Positions 6,761 to 14,371 of a stretch of DNA of 21,764 bases are shown here, one piece after another. The stretch's first letter is position 1. Each line of letters opens with the position of its first letter. Made by a program: the position numbers and the translations under genes. This DNA comes from GCA-2746795 sp964643965 (lineage in GTDB: Bacteria > Chloroflexota > Anaerolineae > Promineifilales > Promineifilaceae), in NCBI GenBank assembly GCA_964643965.1, contig CAZXVH010000091.1, forward strand, positions 1 through 21,764. The letters run 5' to 3'. The notes below the pieces were generated by a model that made no database searches, was not told where the DNA came from, and saw only the letters and a list, made by a program, of their open reading frames with translations.

Positions 6761-7000
6761 TTAAGCAATTTGAAATGCAGGCAGCAATTGATTGCTTACA
6801 GTATGTGGTAGTTCTACCACCACAAAGTAATCTATGGGATATAAATAATCTTCCCCTTCATTATCAATAATGCGGAGATAGTTAGAACGCTGCGCACTTT
6901 CATCAGGCAAAACACGATAAACCATGCGTGGCGTTGACAAGTCTGGGTCGTGTGTTTGAATACAAATTGCAAATTGAGGAAACTGTTCTGGTTTGTCCAT
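6761..7000 (-). CDS. Small protein of unknown function (79 aa)
   Basis: The 79-residue acidic protein is not recognised. It has no signal peptide or membrane segment and ends in a hydrophobic stretch (VSNQLLPAFQIA). The segment YLRIIDNEGEDYLYPIDYFVVVELP looks like beta strands with a tight turn. It lies between DUF2283 (16 bases upstream) and DUF4926 copy 1 (21 bases downstream) in the same direction, so it is probably co-transcribed. Codon use and AT-richness match its neighbours. No clear ribosome-binding site precedes the ATG. Confidence 0.6.
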   Translation of the reverse strand: MDKPEQFPQFAICIQTHDPDLSTPRMVYRVLPDESAQRSNYLRIIDNEGEDYLYPIDYFVVVELPHTVSNQLLPAFQIA

Positions 7001-7016
7001 CGTGTTACAGAATGGG

Positions 7017-7253
7017 CTAGGCAGGTATAGCCATTCCTTTGCTGAAAACCAGATTGACCAGGGGCATGGCAGATGGTTCCAGATTGGCTAAATCGAGCAT
7101 TTTGCCAGCATCTTCTATTTCGATACCAATCACCCGGTTTGTTTCATCAAAATCTAAAACGATATGGGACGCCACCTCTTCCGATTCTATGGCGACGCCG
7201 TTACTTAACTCAATAGTGAGCATATCTGTTTCTGCAAAATAACGAATTTTCAT
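7017..7253 (-). CDS. DUF2283 domain protein
   Basis: The 78-residue protein opens MKIRYFAETDMLTIELSNG and continues with IVLDFDETNRVIGIEIEDA, the signature of DUF2283, a tiny beta-rich family common in cyanobacteria and Chloroflexi and often paired with toxin-antitoxin-like partners such as DUF4258. No enzymatic role is established. The start overlaps the DUF4926 copy 2 stop as ATGA, so translation is probably coupled. No partner toxin of the usual type is adjacent. Confidence 0.78.
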   Translation of the reverse strand: MKIRYFAETDMLTIELSNGVAIESEEVASHIVLDFDETNRVIGIEIEDAGKMLDLANLEPSAMPLVNLVFSKGMAIPA

Positions 7254-7489
7254 GCCATACTCATTTGTCTGGTTGGTGGGGCTGGCTCAAAATATAGGTG
7301 CATCATTTGTTGAGGACGCAATCCGAGCGAAGCATACACTTGACCATCCCTGTCAGAAAACTCGACTTCAAAGGCTTTCCCATCTGCCAATATGTCAACA
7401 ATTGTTCCTACTTGGCCACGCCACAGGTTCTGCTCAGGCAAATCTTCAGTGAGTGTAACAACATCAAGCAATGAAAAAGATTTAGTCAT
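7250..7489 (-). CDS. DUF4926 family protein, copy 2
   Basis: The 79-residue paralogue of the gene at 6446-6739 shares LLDVVTLTEDLPEQNLWRGQ and GQVYASLGLRP. The frame opens at 7510, but AGGAG (minus strand, at 7497-7501) lies seven bases before the second of two adjacent ATGs, so the start at 7489 was chosen; 7492 is possible. Its ribosome-binding site overlaps the end of the DUF6883 gene, and its stop overlaps the DUF2283 start, so it sits in a tight operon. The C-terminal tail (after LYFEP) differs from copy 1. Confidence 0.75.
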   Translation of the reverse strand: MTKSFSLLDVVTLTEDLPEQNLWRGQVGTIVDILADGKAFEVEFSDRDGQVYASLGLRPQQMMHLYFEPAPPTRQMSMA

Positions 7490-7499
7490 CATGCGTCTC

Positions 7500-7832
7500 C
7501 TATAAAACATAGCAACTGGTTAATCTTGGAGTAGTTGAGCCATCTTCAATAATCCAGCTACTCCTGACCATTGCTCTCTTTCCTTCCCATTCTAGCATAA
7601 AATCTATTCGGTATCGTTGTCCAAATGAATCTTTGGTAAATGTGGTTGCTTCATGTGTGGTTACAACATCAAGCAATATGAGGCGCAAATCGTCAGCGTT
7701 TGCTTTCGTCATACCCAATGCGGAAACAAATTTACGTGCTTTATGCTTGCCGTTATCGTGAGCCAGATTCAACGAATAATCTCGTAGTTTGCGAATGTCT
7801 ACAGCGGCATTTTCTGCATAAGGTAACTTCAT
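7500..7832 (-). CDS. DUF6883 domain protein
   Basis: The 110-residue protein has the DUF6883 pattern: MKLPYAENAAVDIRKLRDYS at the start, GKHKARKFVSALGM, then FGQRYRIDFMLEW and a C-terminal RSSWIIEDG...PRLTSCYVL. Family members occur alone or at the end of polymorphic-toxin proteins and are often followed by a DUF4926 gene, as here. They are suspected, not proven, to act in toxin-immunity or toxin-antitoxin modules. The gene begins seven bases after the stop of the molybdopterin protein gene, yet its AT-richer composition suggests separate origin. It is the first gene of the five-gene cluster. Confidence 0.75.
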   Translation of the reverse strand: MKLPYAENAAVDIRKLRDYSLNLAHDNGKHKARKFVSALGMTKANADDLRLILLDVVTTHEATTFTKDSFGQRYRIDFMLEWEGKRAMVRSSWIIEDGSTTPRLTSCYVL

Positions 7833-7839
7833 TGTCCAA

Positions 7840-10800
7840 TTAGTCCTGGTTTAGAGCCGCATACACCCGCTGAGGCGTAAACGGAATCTGGCGAATGCGC
7901 ACACCTGTGGCGTCAAAGACCGCGTTAGCGATGGCGGGGGCCACCCCATCCTTGGGGATTTCGGCGATGGCTTTGGCACCAAAGGGGCCGGTCGGCTCGT
8001 TGGTTTGCACCAGGATCGCTTTCAGCCAGGGCATCTCGTCGGCACGGTAGATGTGGTAGGGGCCAAACTCGTCGTTGATCAGGTTGCCGGTCTCGTCGTA
8101 GGCCATTTCTTCGCAGTGACCGTAGCCCAACGCTTGCACCATGCCGCCCTCCACCTGCCCGCTGGCGGTCAACGGATTGATAGGCACACCCGCGTCTACG
8201 GCCATCACCAGCTTCGTCACTGTCACCTGGCCTGTTTCCATGTCTACTTCCACCTCGGCAAACTGCCCGGCAAAGGGGGGCGGGGAGGCGGCGCTGACAT
8301 AGGAGGCGTTGGCCATGATCTGGCGCTGGTCTTCCTGATGCAAACTGTGTAGGGCGATTTTGCCCAGGCTGACGCGACGGCCGTCGGGCGCCACGGCCGT
8401 TTTGTTTTCCAGGCGTATGCCAGCAGTGGTGTTCAGGTCGAGCATAAGTGCGGCTCGTTCCTTGATTTGCTCTGCAACCTGCTCGGCCGCTTTCTTAACG
8501 GCCGTTCCCGAAATATAAGTCGTGCTGCTGGCATACGCGCCCACGTCAAATGGCGTCATATCCGTGTCGCTGGAATACATGAGAATGTCAGCCAGGGGCA
8601 CGCCCAGCACCTCCGCCGCCATTTGCCCCAGCACCGTGTCAGAACCCGTACCGAGGTCAGTGGCGCCGACCAGCACGTTAAACGAGCCGTCGTCGTTCAT
8701 CTTGATCGACGCGCCGCCCATGTCCAGGCCGGGAATAGCCGTGCCGTGCATACACATGGCCGCCCCCAGACCACGCCGCAAATGGGGTTTACCGGGAACC
8801 TCGCGCCAACCTGCCTCGTGTTTGCGCTCCCACTCAATCGCTTGCATGCCTTGGGCAAAACATTCATTCAAACCGCAAGATTCAATCAGCGGTACCTCGA
8901 TGACCGTCTCTTTTTCGCCTTCGCCCAACAGCGGGGCGATGGGCAAGGGATCCCCCGCCTGCACCCAGTTTTTGCGCCGAAACTCGATGGGGTCTAAGCC
9001 CAGTTCATGGGCGATTTCGTCCATGTGGCTTTCCAGGCCGAAGAGCGCCTGTGGCGCTCCGTAGCCGCGATAGGCGCCAGGCACGGGCAAGTTTGTGTAG
9101 ACCACAAGGCAGTCGAATTGGCGATTGGGGCAGTTGTAACTGCTCAAACCACGCAAGCCCGTCACCGTTTGCACCGTCAAGCCATGGGCGCCATACGCGC
9201 CGGTATTGGCGACGACGCTGAATTTTTGACTGTGCAAGACGCCGTCGGCCATGACGCCGGTTTTCCAGGTGATCGTTTGCGGGTGACGGGTGCGGCTGCT
9301 GCGGAACTCTTCGGAGCGGGTCAGTTCCAGGCGCACGGGACGGCCGGTTTTGAGGGTGAGGTGGCCGACGATGTCTTCGATGAGCATCTCTTGCTTGACG
9401 CCAAAGCCGCCGCCGATGCGCGGTTTGATCACCCGAATCTGGCGCACGGGCAATCCCAACAGCGGCGCCACCATGCGCCGGGTGTGGAACGGCACTTGGG
9501 TCGAGGTGCGAATCACCAGTCGCTCGTCGGCGTCCCACCAGCTAATGGCGATGTGGGGTTCGATGGGCGCTTGCTGCACCTGATGCACATAGTAACTGCG
9601 CTCAAACAGATGGTCGGCTTCGGCAAATCCTTGCTCGACGTCGCCTAAATGCGCTTCGATGTGATGTACGATATTGCGGCTGGCGTCGTGGATTTTTTCG
9701 GTGTCAGCTTCGTCGTGGATGACGGGCGCCCCCGGTTTGATCGCTTCATTTTCGTCGAAAACGGCCGGCAGCACCTCATATTCAACGTGGATCAATTTGA
9801 GCGCCTGCTCGGCAATCTCCAGCGTGTCGGCGGCCACGGCGGCCACGCGGTCGCCCACATAGCGCACTTTGTTGTCGAAGCTCACCTGATCATGGGGCGG
9901 TGGATTGGGGTAACTTTGGCCGCCTGAGGCATATTTGACGCGCTCCACGTTTTTGTAATGCACGACGGCGTGGACGCCAGCCAGCGCCAGGGCTGCGCTG
10001 TCGTCGATGTCGCGGATGTGGGCGTGGGCGTGGGGACTGGTCAGCAGCTTGGCGTACAACATGCCGCGCAGGTCGATGTCGTCTACAAACGCCGGATTGC
10101 CTTTGGCCAGTTTGATGGCGTCTACTTTCGTTTCTGATTTACCGACAACGGCCGTTTCTGGGATGCCGGATTTCAGTTCGATGTCGGTTTGCGGCTTAAC
10201 GATTGTGGATTGCGGATTGTGGATTGCGGAGGAACCACCGCTAAAGTCTGGTTCATCATCAAAGCCTTCGGCGGGAGGCTGTTCGGCGAAGTAGGTGGCG
10301 TCTACGATTTGGGGGCCATCGTAGGGCGGCACGTCCTCACCGCGCAGGTAGGCGGCGGCGCGTAAAACGGCTTCCACCGGTTTGAGGTAGCCTGTTTCCC
10401 GGCAGAGGATGCCGGAAAGGGCGTCGCGCACCTCGGCTTCGATGGGATTGAGCGTTTGCGCTAGCAGCGCCTTCGCCGCCAGCATCATGGCGGGGGTGGA
10501 GTAGCCGGACTGGATGGCGCCCGTCTCGATGAACGCTTTTTGGATGGGGTGCAGGTCGCCCACCCGCTCCGTCAACCCTTCGACGGTTTCGATGGCGTGG
10601 CCTGCCGCTTGTCCGGCGAGCAGGGTGTCGCTGTTGACCAGTTTGCCGTCAAGCAAGATAGCGGCCGCGCCAGTCTGCCCGTCGTCGCTGCCAAAGCGTA
10701 CGCTGAAGAAGCCAGCGCGGCGCAGGGCGATGAACAGGGTATCGGTGGGGGCGGCGTTAATTTCGACTTGTTGGTTGTTGATGGTTAAGTGGATGGTCAT
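7840..10800 (-). CDS. Xanthine-dehydrogenase-family molybdopterin oxidoreductase fused to a cysteine-depleted [2Fe-2S] domain
   Basis: The 986-residue fusion has three parts. Residues 1-155 are a ferredoxin/[2Fe-2S]-binding small subunit. Residues 156-225 are a linker. Residues 226-986 are the molybdenum hydroxylase large subunit, with the hammerhead domain, GGGFG at 463-467, AYRGYGAPQ, and the C-terminal AIAEIP segment whose E947 matches the catalytic glutamate. The small-subunit fold is well kept (ILLDGKLVNS, HPIQKAF, TPAMMLAAKALL, GYLKPVEAVL). However, the ligand positions are S38, T43, A46, D58 for the first cluster and S98, S101, C133, E135 for the second. Electrons therefore cannot leave by the usual 2Fe-2S pair, and no FAD subunit gene is adjacent. 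The linker contains heptamer-repeat-encoded residues 191-200. The substrate is unknown (purine, aldehyde or aromatic). The start is preceded by AAGG. Confidence 0.85.
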   Translation of the reverse strand: MTIHLTINNQQVEINAAPTDTLFIALRRAGFFSVRFGSDDGQTGAAAILLDGKLVNSDTLLAGQAAGHAIETVEGLTERVGDLHPIQKAFIETGAIQSGYSTPAMMLAAKALLAQTLNPIEAEVRDALSGILCRETGYLKPVEAVLRAAAYLRGEDVPPYDGPQIVDATYFAEQPPAEGFDDEPDFSGGSSAIHNPQSTIVKPQTDIELKSGIPETAVVGKSETKVDAIKLAKGNPAFVDDIDLRGMLYAKLLTSPHAHAHIRDIDDSAALALAGVHAVVHYKNVERVKYASGGQSYPNPPPHDQVSFDNKVRYVGDRVAAVAADTLEIAEQALKLIHVEYEVLPAVFDENEAIKPGAPVIHDEADTEKIHDASRNIVHHIEAHLGDVEQGFAEADHLFERSYYVHQVQQAPIEPHIAISWWDADERLVIRTSTQVPFHTRRMVAPLLGLPVRQIRVIKPRIGGGFGVKQEMLIEDIVGHLTLKTGRPVRLELTRSEEFRSSRTRHPQTITWKTGVMADGVLHSQKFSVVANTGAYGAHGLTVQTVTGLRGLSSYNCPNRQFDCLVVYTNLPVPGAYRGYGAPQALFGLESHMDEIAHELGLDPIEFRRKNWVQAGDPLPIAPLLGEGEKETVIEVPLIESCGLNECFAQGMQAIEWERKHEAGWREVPGKPHLRRGLGAAMCMHGTAIPGLDMGGASIKMNDDGSFNVLVGATDLGTGSDTVLGQMAAEVLGVPLADILMYSSDTDMTPFDVGAYASSTTYISGTAVKKAAEQVAEQIKERAALMLDLNTTAGIRLENKTAVAPDGRRVSLGKIALHSLHQEDQRQIMANASYVSAASPPPFAGQFAEVEVDMETGQVTVTKLVMAVDAGVPINPLTASGQVEGGMVQALGYGHCEEMAYDETGNLINDEFGPYHIYRADEMPWLKAILVQTNEPTGPFGAKAIAEIPKDGVAPAIANAVFDATGVRIRQIPFTPQRVYAALNQD
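10201..10230. repeat. In-frame GATTGNG heptamer repeat inside molybdopterin gene
   Basis: Four head-to-tail heptamers, GATTGTG, GATTGCG, GATTGTG, GATTGCG, form two copies of a 14-base unit. They encode about ten residues (191-200, including AIHNPQSTI) of the interdomain linker on the minus strand. The unit resembles those at 15823-15837 and 21402-21429. Confidence 0.75.
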
Positions 10801-10842
10801 GTTTTTCTACCTTTTTTTGTGTGGGTTTAATAGAAATAGTTT

Positions 10843-10880
10843 TGTAGAGTTTGTAAAGCGATTTACCAAATCGCTCTACA
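10843..10880. repeat. AGCGATTT palindromic repeat, copy 1
   Basis: AGCGATTT (10857-10864) and AAATCGCT (10868-10875) form a perfect eight-pair stem with a three-base loop, flanked by TGTAGAG (10843-10849) and CTCTACA (10874-10880). The 26 bases from 10851 match 14346-14371 at 22 positions in the same orientation, so this is a dispersed repeat family. Confidence 0.65.
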
Positions 10881-10973
10881 TCAGAAGGGGTGAGGTTGCT
10901 CCAGTCAGACATGGCGTTATTTTACCACGAAACGGCCGTTTCCCATGCTTGCATACCTGATTCTTCGAGAGCC

Positions 10974-11022
10974 GTCCACTGTTCACTGACCACTGTTCAC
11001 TGTCCACTGCCCCCTGTTCATT
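10974..11022. repeat. Seven-unit heptamer tandem repeat
   Basis: Seven consecutive heptamers: GTCCACT, GTTCACT, GACCACT, GTTCACT, GTCCACT, GCCCCCT, GTTCATT. The period is strict and the second and third positions vary. It matches the unit of the block at 4180-4255 and the short-tandemly-repeated-repetitive type known from filamentous cyanobacteria. Confidence 0.75.
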
Positions 11023-11248
11023 GCCTCGGTTGGTACTCCCTGATTTGCCCCAACTGCCAGGTGAGCAAATCGGAGGTGAGGGGGAAGGGTTTGCTTTTGA
11101 AATCAGCGCGTATTTGTTGGGAAACGGCCGTTTTGTGTTTGCTCCTATCGCTAAAGGCAATCAAAAAGTCGCGGTTGGGAATGCCCAGTAACATCTTACC
11201 CGGGATACGAAGGAAACGAATTCGCTCCTTTCTTAAATTCGTTGTCAT
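11018..11248 (-). pseudogene. C-terminal-like remnant of an unrecognised conserved protein
   Basis: The 76-codon frame encodes a natural-looking segment (FLRIPGKMLLGIPNRDFLIA, then FSDR and QQIRADFKSKPFPLTSDLL) and contains AACGGCCGTT in the Thr-Ala-Val frame that coding copies use here. It reads like the C-terminal part of a larger cytoplasmic protein, possibly DUF1444-like. It has no ribosome-binding site, starts ten bases from the oppositely oriented SDR remnant, and ends in the heptamer block. I judge it a truncated gene; a small intact gene is less likely. Confidence 0.4.
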
Positions 11249-11257
11249 CTCTGCCTT

Positions 11258-11509
11258 ATGGACAAGAAAATATGCATTATTACAGGAGCAAATTCAGGGA
11301 TTGGAAAAGCGGCTGCGATTCAGATTGCAGCCGAGGGTCATCAAGTGATCATGGCTTGTCGCCATCCAGCACGGGGTAAAGTGGCTTTGCAGGATGTGCG
11401 CCAGGAATCGGGCAATGATGCGGTTGAATTGATGATTGTGGACATGTCATTACAAGCATCAATTAAGGCGTTTGTGGCGAAATTTTTGGCGAAGTATGGG
11501 GTGTTGCTG
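11258..11509 (+). pseudogene. Truncated short-chain dehydrogenase/reductase (N-terminal part only)
   Basis: The frame begins like a classical SDR: MDKKICIITGANSGIGKAAA carries the TGxxxGIG cofactor loop, then ACRHPARGKVAL and an LMIVDMSLQASIKAF segment with the D that binds adenine. After FLAKYGVL, where the family continues with DVLINNAG, the sequence passes into the period-9 repeat at 11521-11596 and similarity stops. No active-site YxxxK, no ribosome-binding site. It is an inactivated gene of which about 84 of about 280 codons remain. Insertion of the repeat, or a deletion joined at it, would explain the break. Confidence 0.7.
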
Positions 11510-11520
11510 AAATCAAAGAT

Positions 11521-11596
11521 ATCCGCAGATTTCGCAGATGACGCAGATTGTCACTCCGTTAGGAATTTATCTGTGAAATCTGTGTCATCTGCGGAT
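11521..11596. repeat. Inverted pair of period-9 CGCAGAT repeats
   Basis: The left arm (11521-11549) has three nine-base units of the type CCGCAGATT, TCGCAGATG, ACGCAGATT. The right arm (11569-11596) holds three units of the same kind on the opposite strand, ending TCATCTGCGGAT. Both arms begin ATCCGCAGAT when read inward, so the element can fold into a hairpin. It truncates the SDR remnant and ends seven bases before the malic enzyme stop codon. Confidence 0.7.
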
Positions 11597-11603
11597 AAAT
11601 TAT

Positions 11604-14111
11604 TTACGCATCCCGTGTTTCATACACAAAGCGACGCACCTTCTCAGAAATAGAGGCCGGATCAACTTTGACACGCGCCATGCCCGTTTTGATGGCGGTA
11701 CGAGCCACCGCTTCAGCCACGGCCGGAGCCACAGAGAAGTCAGTGCCTTTGGGGATGATCCAGTCAGAACGCAAATCTTTATCCTGTACCAGGCCGGCAA
11801 TCGCTTGCGCGGCCGCCACTTTCATCTCATCGGTGATGTCGCGTACCCGGCAGTCTAACGCCCCCCGGAAAATACCGGGGAAAGCCAGCGAATTGTTGAC
11901 TTGATTGGGAAAATCGCTGCGCCCCGTGGCCACGATGGCTGCCCCCGCTTCCAGCGCCAGCTCTGGCATAATTTCCGGCGTGGGGTTTGCCAGGCCGAAG
12001 ATGAAGGGGTCTTTTGCCATCGTTTTGACCATCGCCGGTTTGAGCGCTCCGGCGACTGATAGGCCGATGAACACATCCCGCCCTTTGATCACTTTTGCCA
12101 AATCCCCTTTCACTTTCTTTTGGTTGGTGGCTTCGGCCATCTCTTTCTTGATCCAATTCAGGCCGGGACGGCCGCTGTAGATTGCGCCCTGGCTGTCCAG
12201 CAGAATGACATCTTGCAGACCCATCGACATGAGCAGTTTGGTGACGGCGATGGCCGAGGCGCCCGCTCCGTTGATCACAAATGAGAGGTCACTCAGCTTC
12301 TTGCCCGTCAGCCGGCAGGCATTCATGATACCGGCTAAAACGACAACGGCCGTTCCGTGTTGATCGTCATGGAAAATGGGAATATCGGTCTCTTCACGCA
12401 GCTTTTGTTCAATGTAGAAACAGCGGGGGGCGCTGATGTCTTCCAGGTTGATGCCGCCAAAGGTTGGTTCCAGCCGCTTTACAATCTCGATGATTTCGTC
12501 CGGGTCTTGGGTGGCGACGCAGATGGGGAACGCTTCCACGCCAGCAAAGGTGTGGAACAAAATCGCCTTCCCTTCCATCACCGGCAGCGCCGCTCGCCCG
12601 CCGATATTGCCTAACCCGAGAACGGCCGTGCCGTCGCTGACCACCCCCACCAGATTGCCGCGAGGCGTCAGTTCAAACACCTGAGAGGGGTCTTTTAGTA
12701 TCAGTTCGGCCGGTTCCATCGCTTTGGGAACCAGGTAAAACTGCTTCAAAATATGTTCGTCCTTGATGGGAACTTTGCTATAAATCTCCAGCAAACCCTG
12801 AAAGCGTTCGTGCAGTTCCAAAGATTCTTCGGCGACGCTCATCGGCTTATCAGATTTGGGAGGGACGGGCAGATGTCCTTCATAGACGAAGCGGCGGGTC
12901 CGTTCAAAAATATCGGCCGGTTTCACATCGGGCCGTTTGGCCAGACCAGCTTTCAACACAACATCGGCGACGGCTTCGGCTACAGCGGGGGCTACGCCAT
13001 AATCAATGACTTGCGGGTAAATGAAGTCAGCGTGTAATTCGTCGGGCGGGATGATGTTGGCGATGGCTTCCGCGGCGGCGATTTTGGCGGCGATGGGGAA
13101 GCTGGAGGCGCGTACATCTAACAAACCACGAAATACGCCTGGCAGAACAGTTGTGACATCCAACTGATTGCGATAGCCAGAATGCGCCGTCGCCACCACC
13201 ATCGCCCCCGCTTTACGCGCTTCACGCGGCGTAAATTGCAGCGGTGACGCCAGGGTGAAGACAATGGCTTTCTCGGCCATGTTTTTGATTTCCTGGCAAA
13301 TATCGTCTTCGCAAGGGGCCAGGCCCACAAAAACATCCGCCCCCTTGAGCAGTTCGGCCAATCCCCCCTTCTCCACATGGGGATTGCTGTGGTGGGCGAT
13401 TTCCCATTTGGCCCAGTTCATGTCATGGGGACGGTATTGGTAAATGGCTCCGTGCCGGTCACTGACGATGACTTCCCGGACGCCATACGTCCGCAAAATA
13501 GCGGCCGTGCCTAAACCGGCCGTGCCCGCGCCATGCACGATGATGCGCATTTCCTTTAAATTTTTGCCCACCACTTTAGCGGCGTTGATCAAGCCTGCTA
13601 AAACGCCAATGGAGACGCCATCTCGATGGTTATTGACCACCGGAATATAGGCTGCCTTTTCCAACTGGTTGGAGATGGCGATGCCGTTGGGCGAGGCGAT
13701 ATCTTCCAGGCTAATGGCGCCAAAGGTGGCGCTTAAATTCAAGAGAGTTTCTACAAATTGGTTGACGGTATCGACTTTGAGGGCGATGGGCAGGGCATCG
13801 ACGCCGGCAAAGTTTTTCATGATGACCGCTTTGCTTTCCAGCACCGGCAAAATAGCGTCTGGGCCGATGTTGCCCATGCCAAAGGCGGAGGAACCATCGG
13901 AGACAATGGCGATGGTATTGCCGCGGCAGGTGACGTCAAAGGAACGGTTTGGATCGCGGGCGATTTCCAGGCACGGTTCGGCTACCCCTGGCGTATAGAC
14001 GAGACTAAGCATGGTGCTGTCACGCACTTGTACTTTGCTGCGCACCCCAATTAAACCCGCGTTGCGCCGACGGTAGGCAATGCCTTCACTTTCTACAGCT
14101 TTTTGAGACAT
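11604..14111 (-). CDS. Tandem-duplicated malic enzyme (oxaloacetate-decarboxylating malate dehydrogenase)
   Basis: Malic enzyme converts malate to pyruvate and CO2 with reduction of NAD(P)+. The 835-residue protein is two small-type malic enzymes in series, about 1-415 and 430-835. Half one has Y39 in YTPGVAEP, K94, LEDI at 135-138 and nucleotide loop GAGTAG (194-199), but the metal-binding HDDQHGT segment reads NNHRDGV (160-166). Half two has K515, LEDI at 556-559, intact HDDQHGT (581-587) and GAGASA (615-620), but its YTPGVA segment is altered to a YLVPKA-like sequence (about 459-464). Each half therefore lacks something the other keeps, which suggests a composite active site or one regulatory half. 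AGGAG lies seven bases before the ATG. It is transcribed alone. Confidence 0.85.
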   Translation of the reverse strand: MSQKAVESEGIAYRRRNAGLIGVRSKVQVRDSTMLSLVYTPGVAEPCLEIARDPNRSFDVTCRGNTIAIVSDGSSAFGMGNIGPDAILPVLESKAVIMKNFAGVDALPIALKVDTVNQFVETLLNLSATFGAISLEDIASPNGIAISNQLEKAAYIPVVNNHRDGVSIGVLAGLINAAKVVGKNLKEMRIIVHGAGTAGLGTAAILRTYGVREVIVSDRHGAIYQYRPHDMNWAKWEIAHHSNPHVEKGGLAELLKGADVFVGLAPCEDDICQEIKNMAEKAIVFTLASPLQFTPREARKAGAMVVATAHSGYRNQLDVTTVLPGVFRGLLDVRASSFPIAAKIAAAEAIANIIPPDELHADFIYPQVIDYGVAPAVAEAVADVVLKAGLAKRPDVKPADIFERTRRFVYEGHLPVPPKSDKPMSVAEESLELHERFQGLLEIYSKVPIKDEHILKQFYLVPKAMEPAELILKDPSQVFELTPRGNLVGVVSDGTAVLGLGNIGGRAALPVMEGKAILFHTFAGVEAFPICVATQDPDEIIEIVKRLEPTFGGINLEDISAPRCFYIEQKLREETDIPIFHDDQHGTAVVVLAGIMNACRLTGKKLSDLSFVINGAGASAIAVTKLLMSMGLQDVILLDSQGAIYSGRPGLNWIKKEMAEATNQKKVKGDLAKVIKGRDVFIGLSVAGALKPAMVKTMAKDPFIFGLANPTPEIMPELALEAGAAIVATGRSDFPNQVNNSLAFPGIFRGALDCRVRDITDEMKVAAAQAIAGLVQDKDLRSDWIIPKGTDFSVAPAVAEAVARTAIKTGMARVKVDPASISEKVRRFVYETRDA

Positions 14112-14298
14112 AGTATTCTCCTATTTAATGGCCTGGGGAGACGATTTGAGGTGGTAGGCAAACTCTGTAACCGGGCGCTATGCTGTTGATATCGCCTTTG
14201 TCCGGTCTTCCCCGAGATCTGTTGCGGATGGTGATTACACGTTTGTCTGCCCATGAAAAAGTTTTCCAAACGCTAGTTTCTGACAGATGGTCGCAAAA

Positions 14299-14335
14299 GT
14301 CATGTGACAGGTGTCATGTGTGTGGGCGTCATGTG
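14299..14335. repeat. Three GTCATGTG direct repeats
   Basis: GTCATGTG occurs at 14299-14306, 14313-14320 and 14328-14335, spaced 14 and 15 bases. TGACA-GG-TGTCA between the first two is a small palindrome. They could be operator repeats for malic enzyme or a local duplication. Confidence 0.45.
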
Positions 14336-14345
14336 TCACTTAACG

Positions 14346-14371
14346 TTGTAACGCGATTTTTAAAATCGCTC
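14346..14371. repeat. AGCGATTT palindromic repeat, copy 2
   Basis: GCGATTTT (14353-14360) and AAAATCGC (14362-14369) form a perfect eight-pair palindrome around one base. It aligns with 10851-10876 at 22 of 26 positions, including the preceding TTGTAA. Confidence 0.65.

Larger units (their letters stand above)
10801..11257. other. Decayed intergenic region with repeats
   Basis: Between the molybdopterin gene start and the SDR remnant lie a palindromic repeat (10843-10880), a copy of AACGGCCGTT (10931), a seven-unit heptamer block (10974-11022) and a minus-strand reading-frame remnant (11018-11248). No intact gene is seen. Confidence 0.6.

Noticed and set aside
10974..11022. CRISPR-like array
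   Set aside because: Period is seven bases with no spacers, and no cas gene is in the window; it is a simple tandem repeat.
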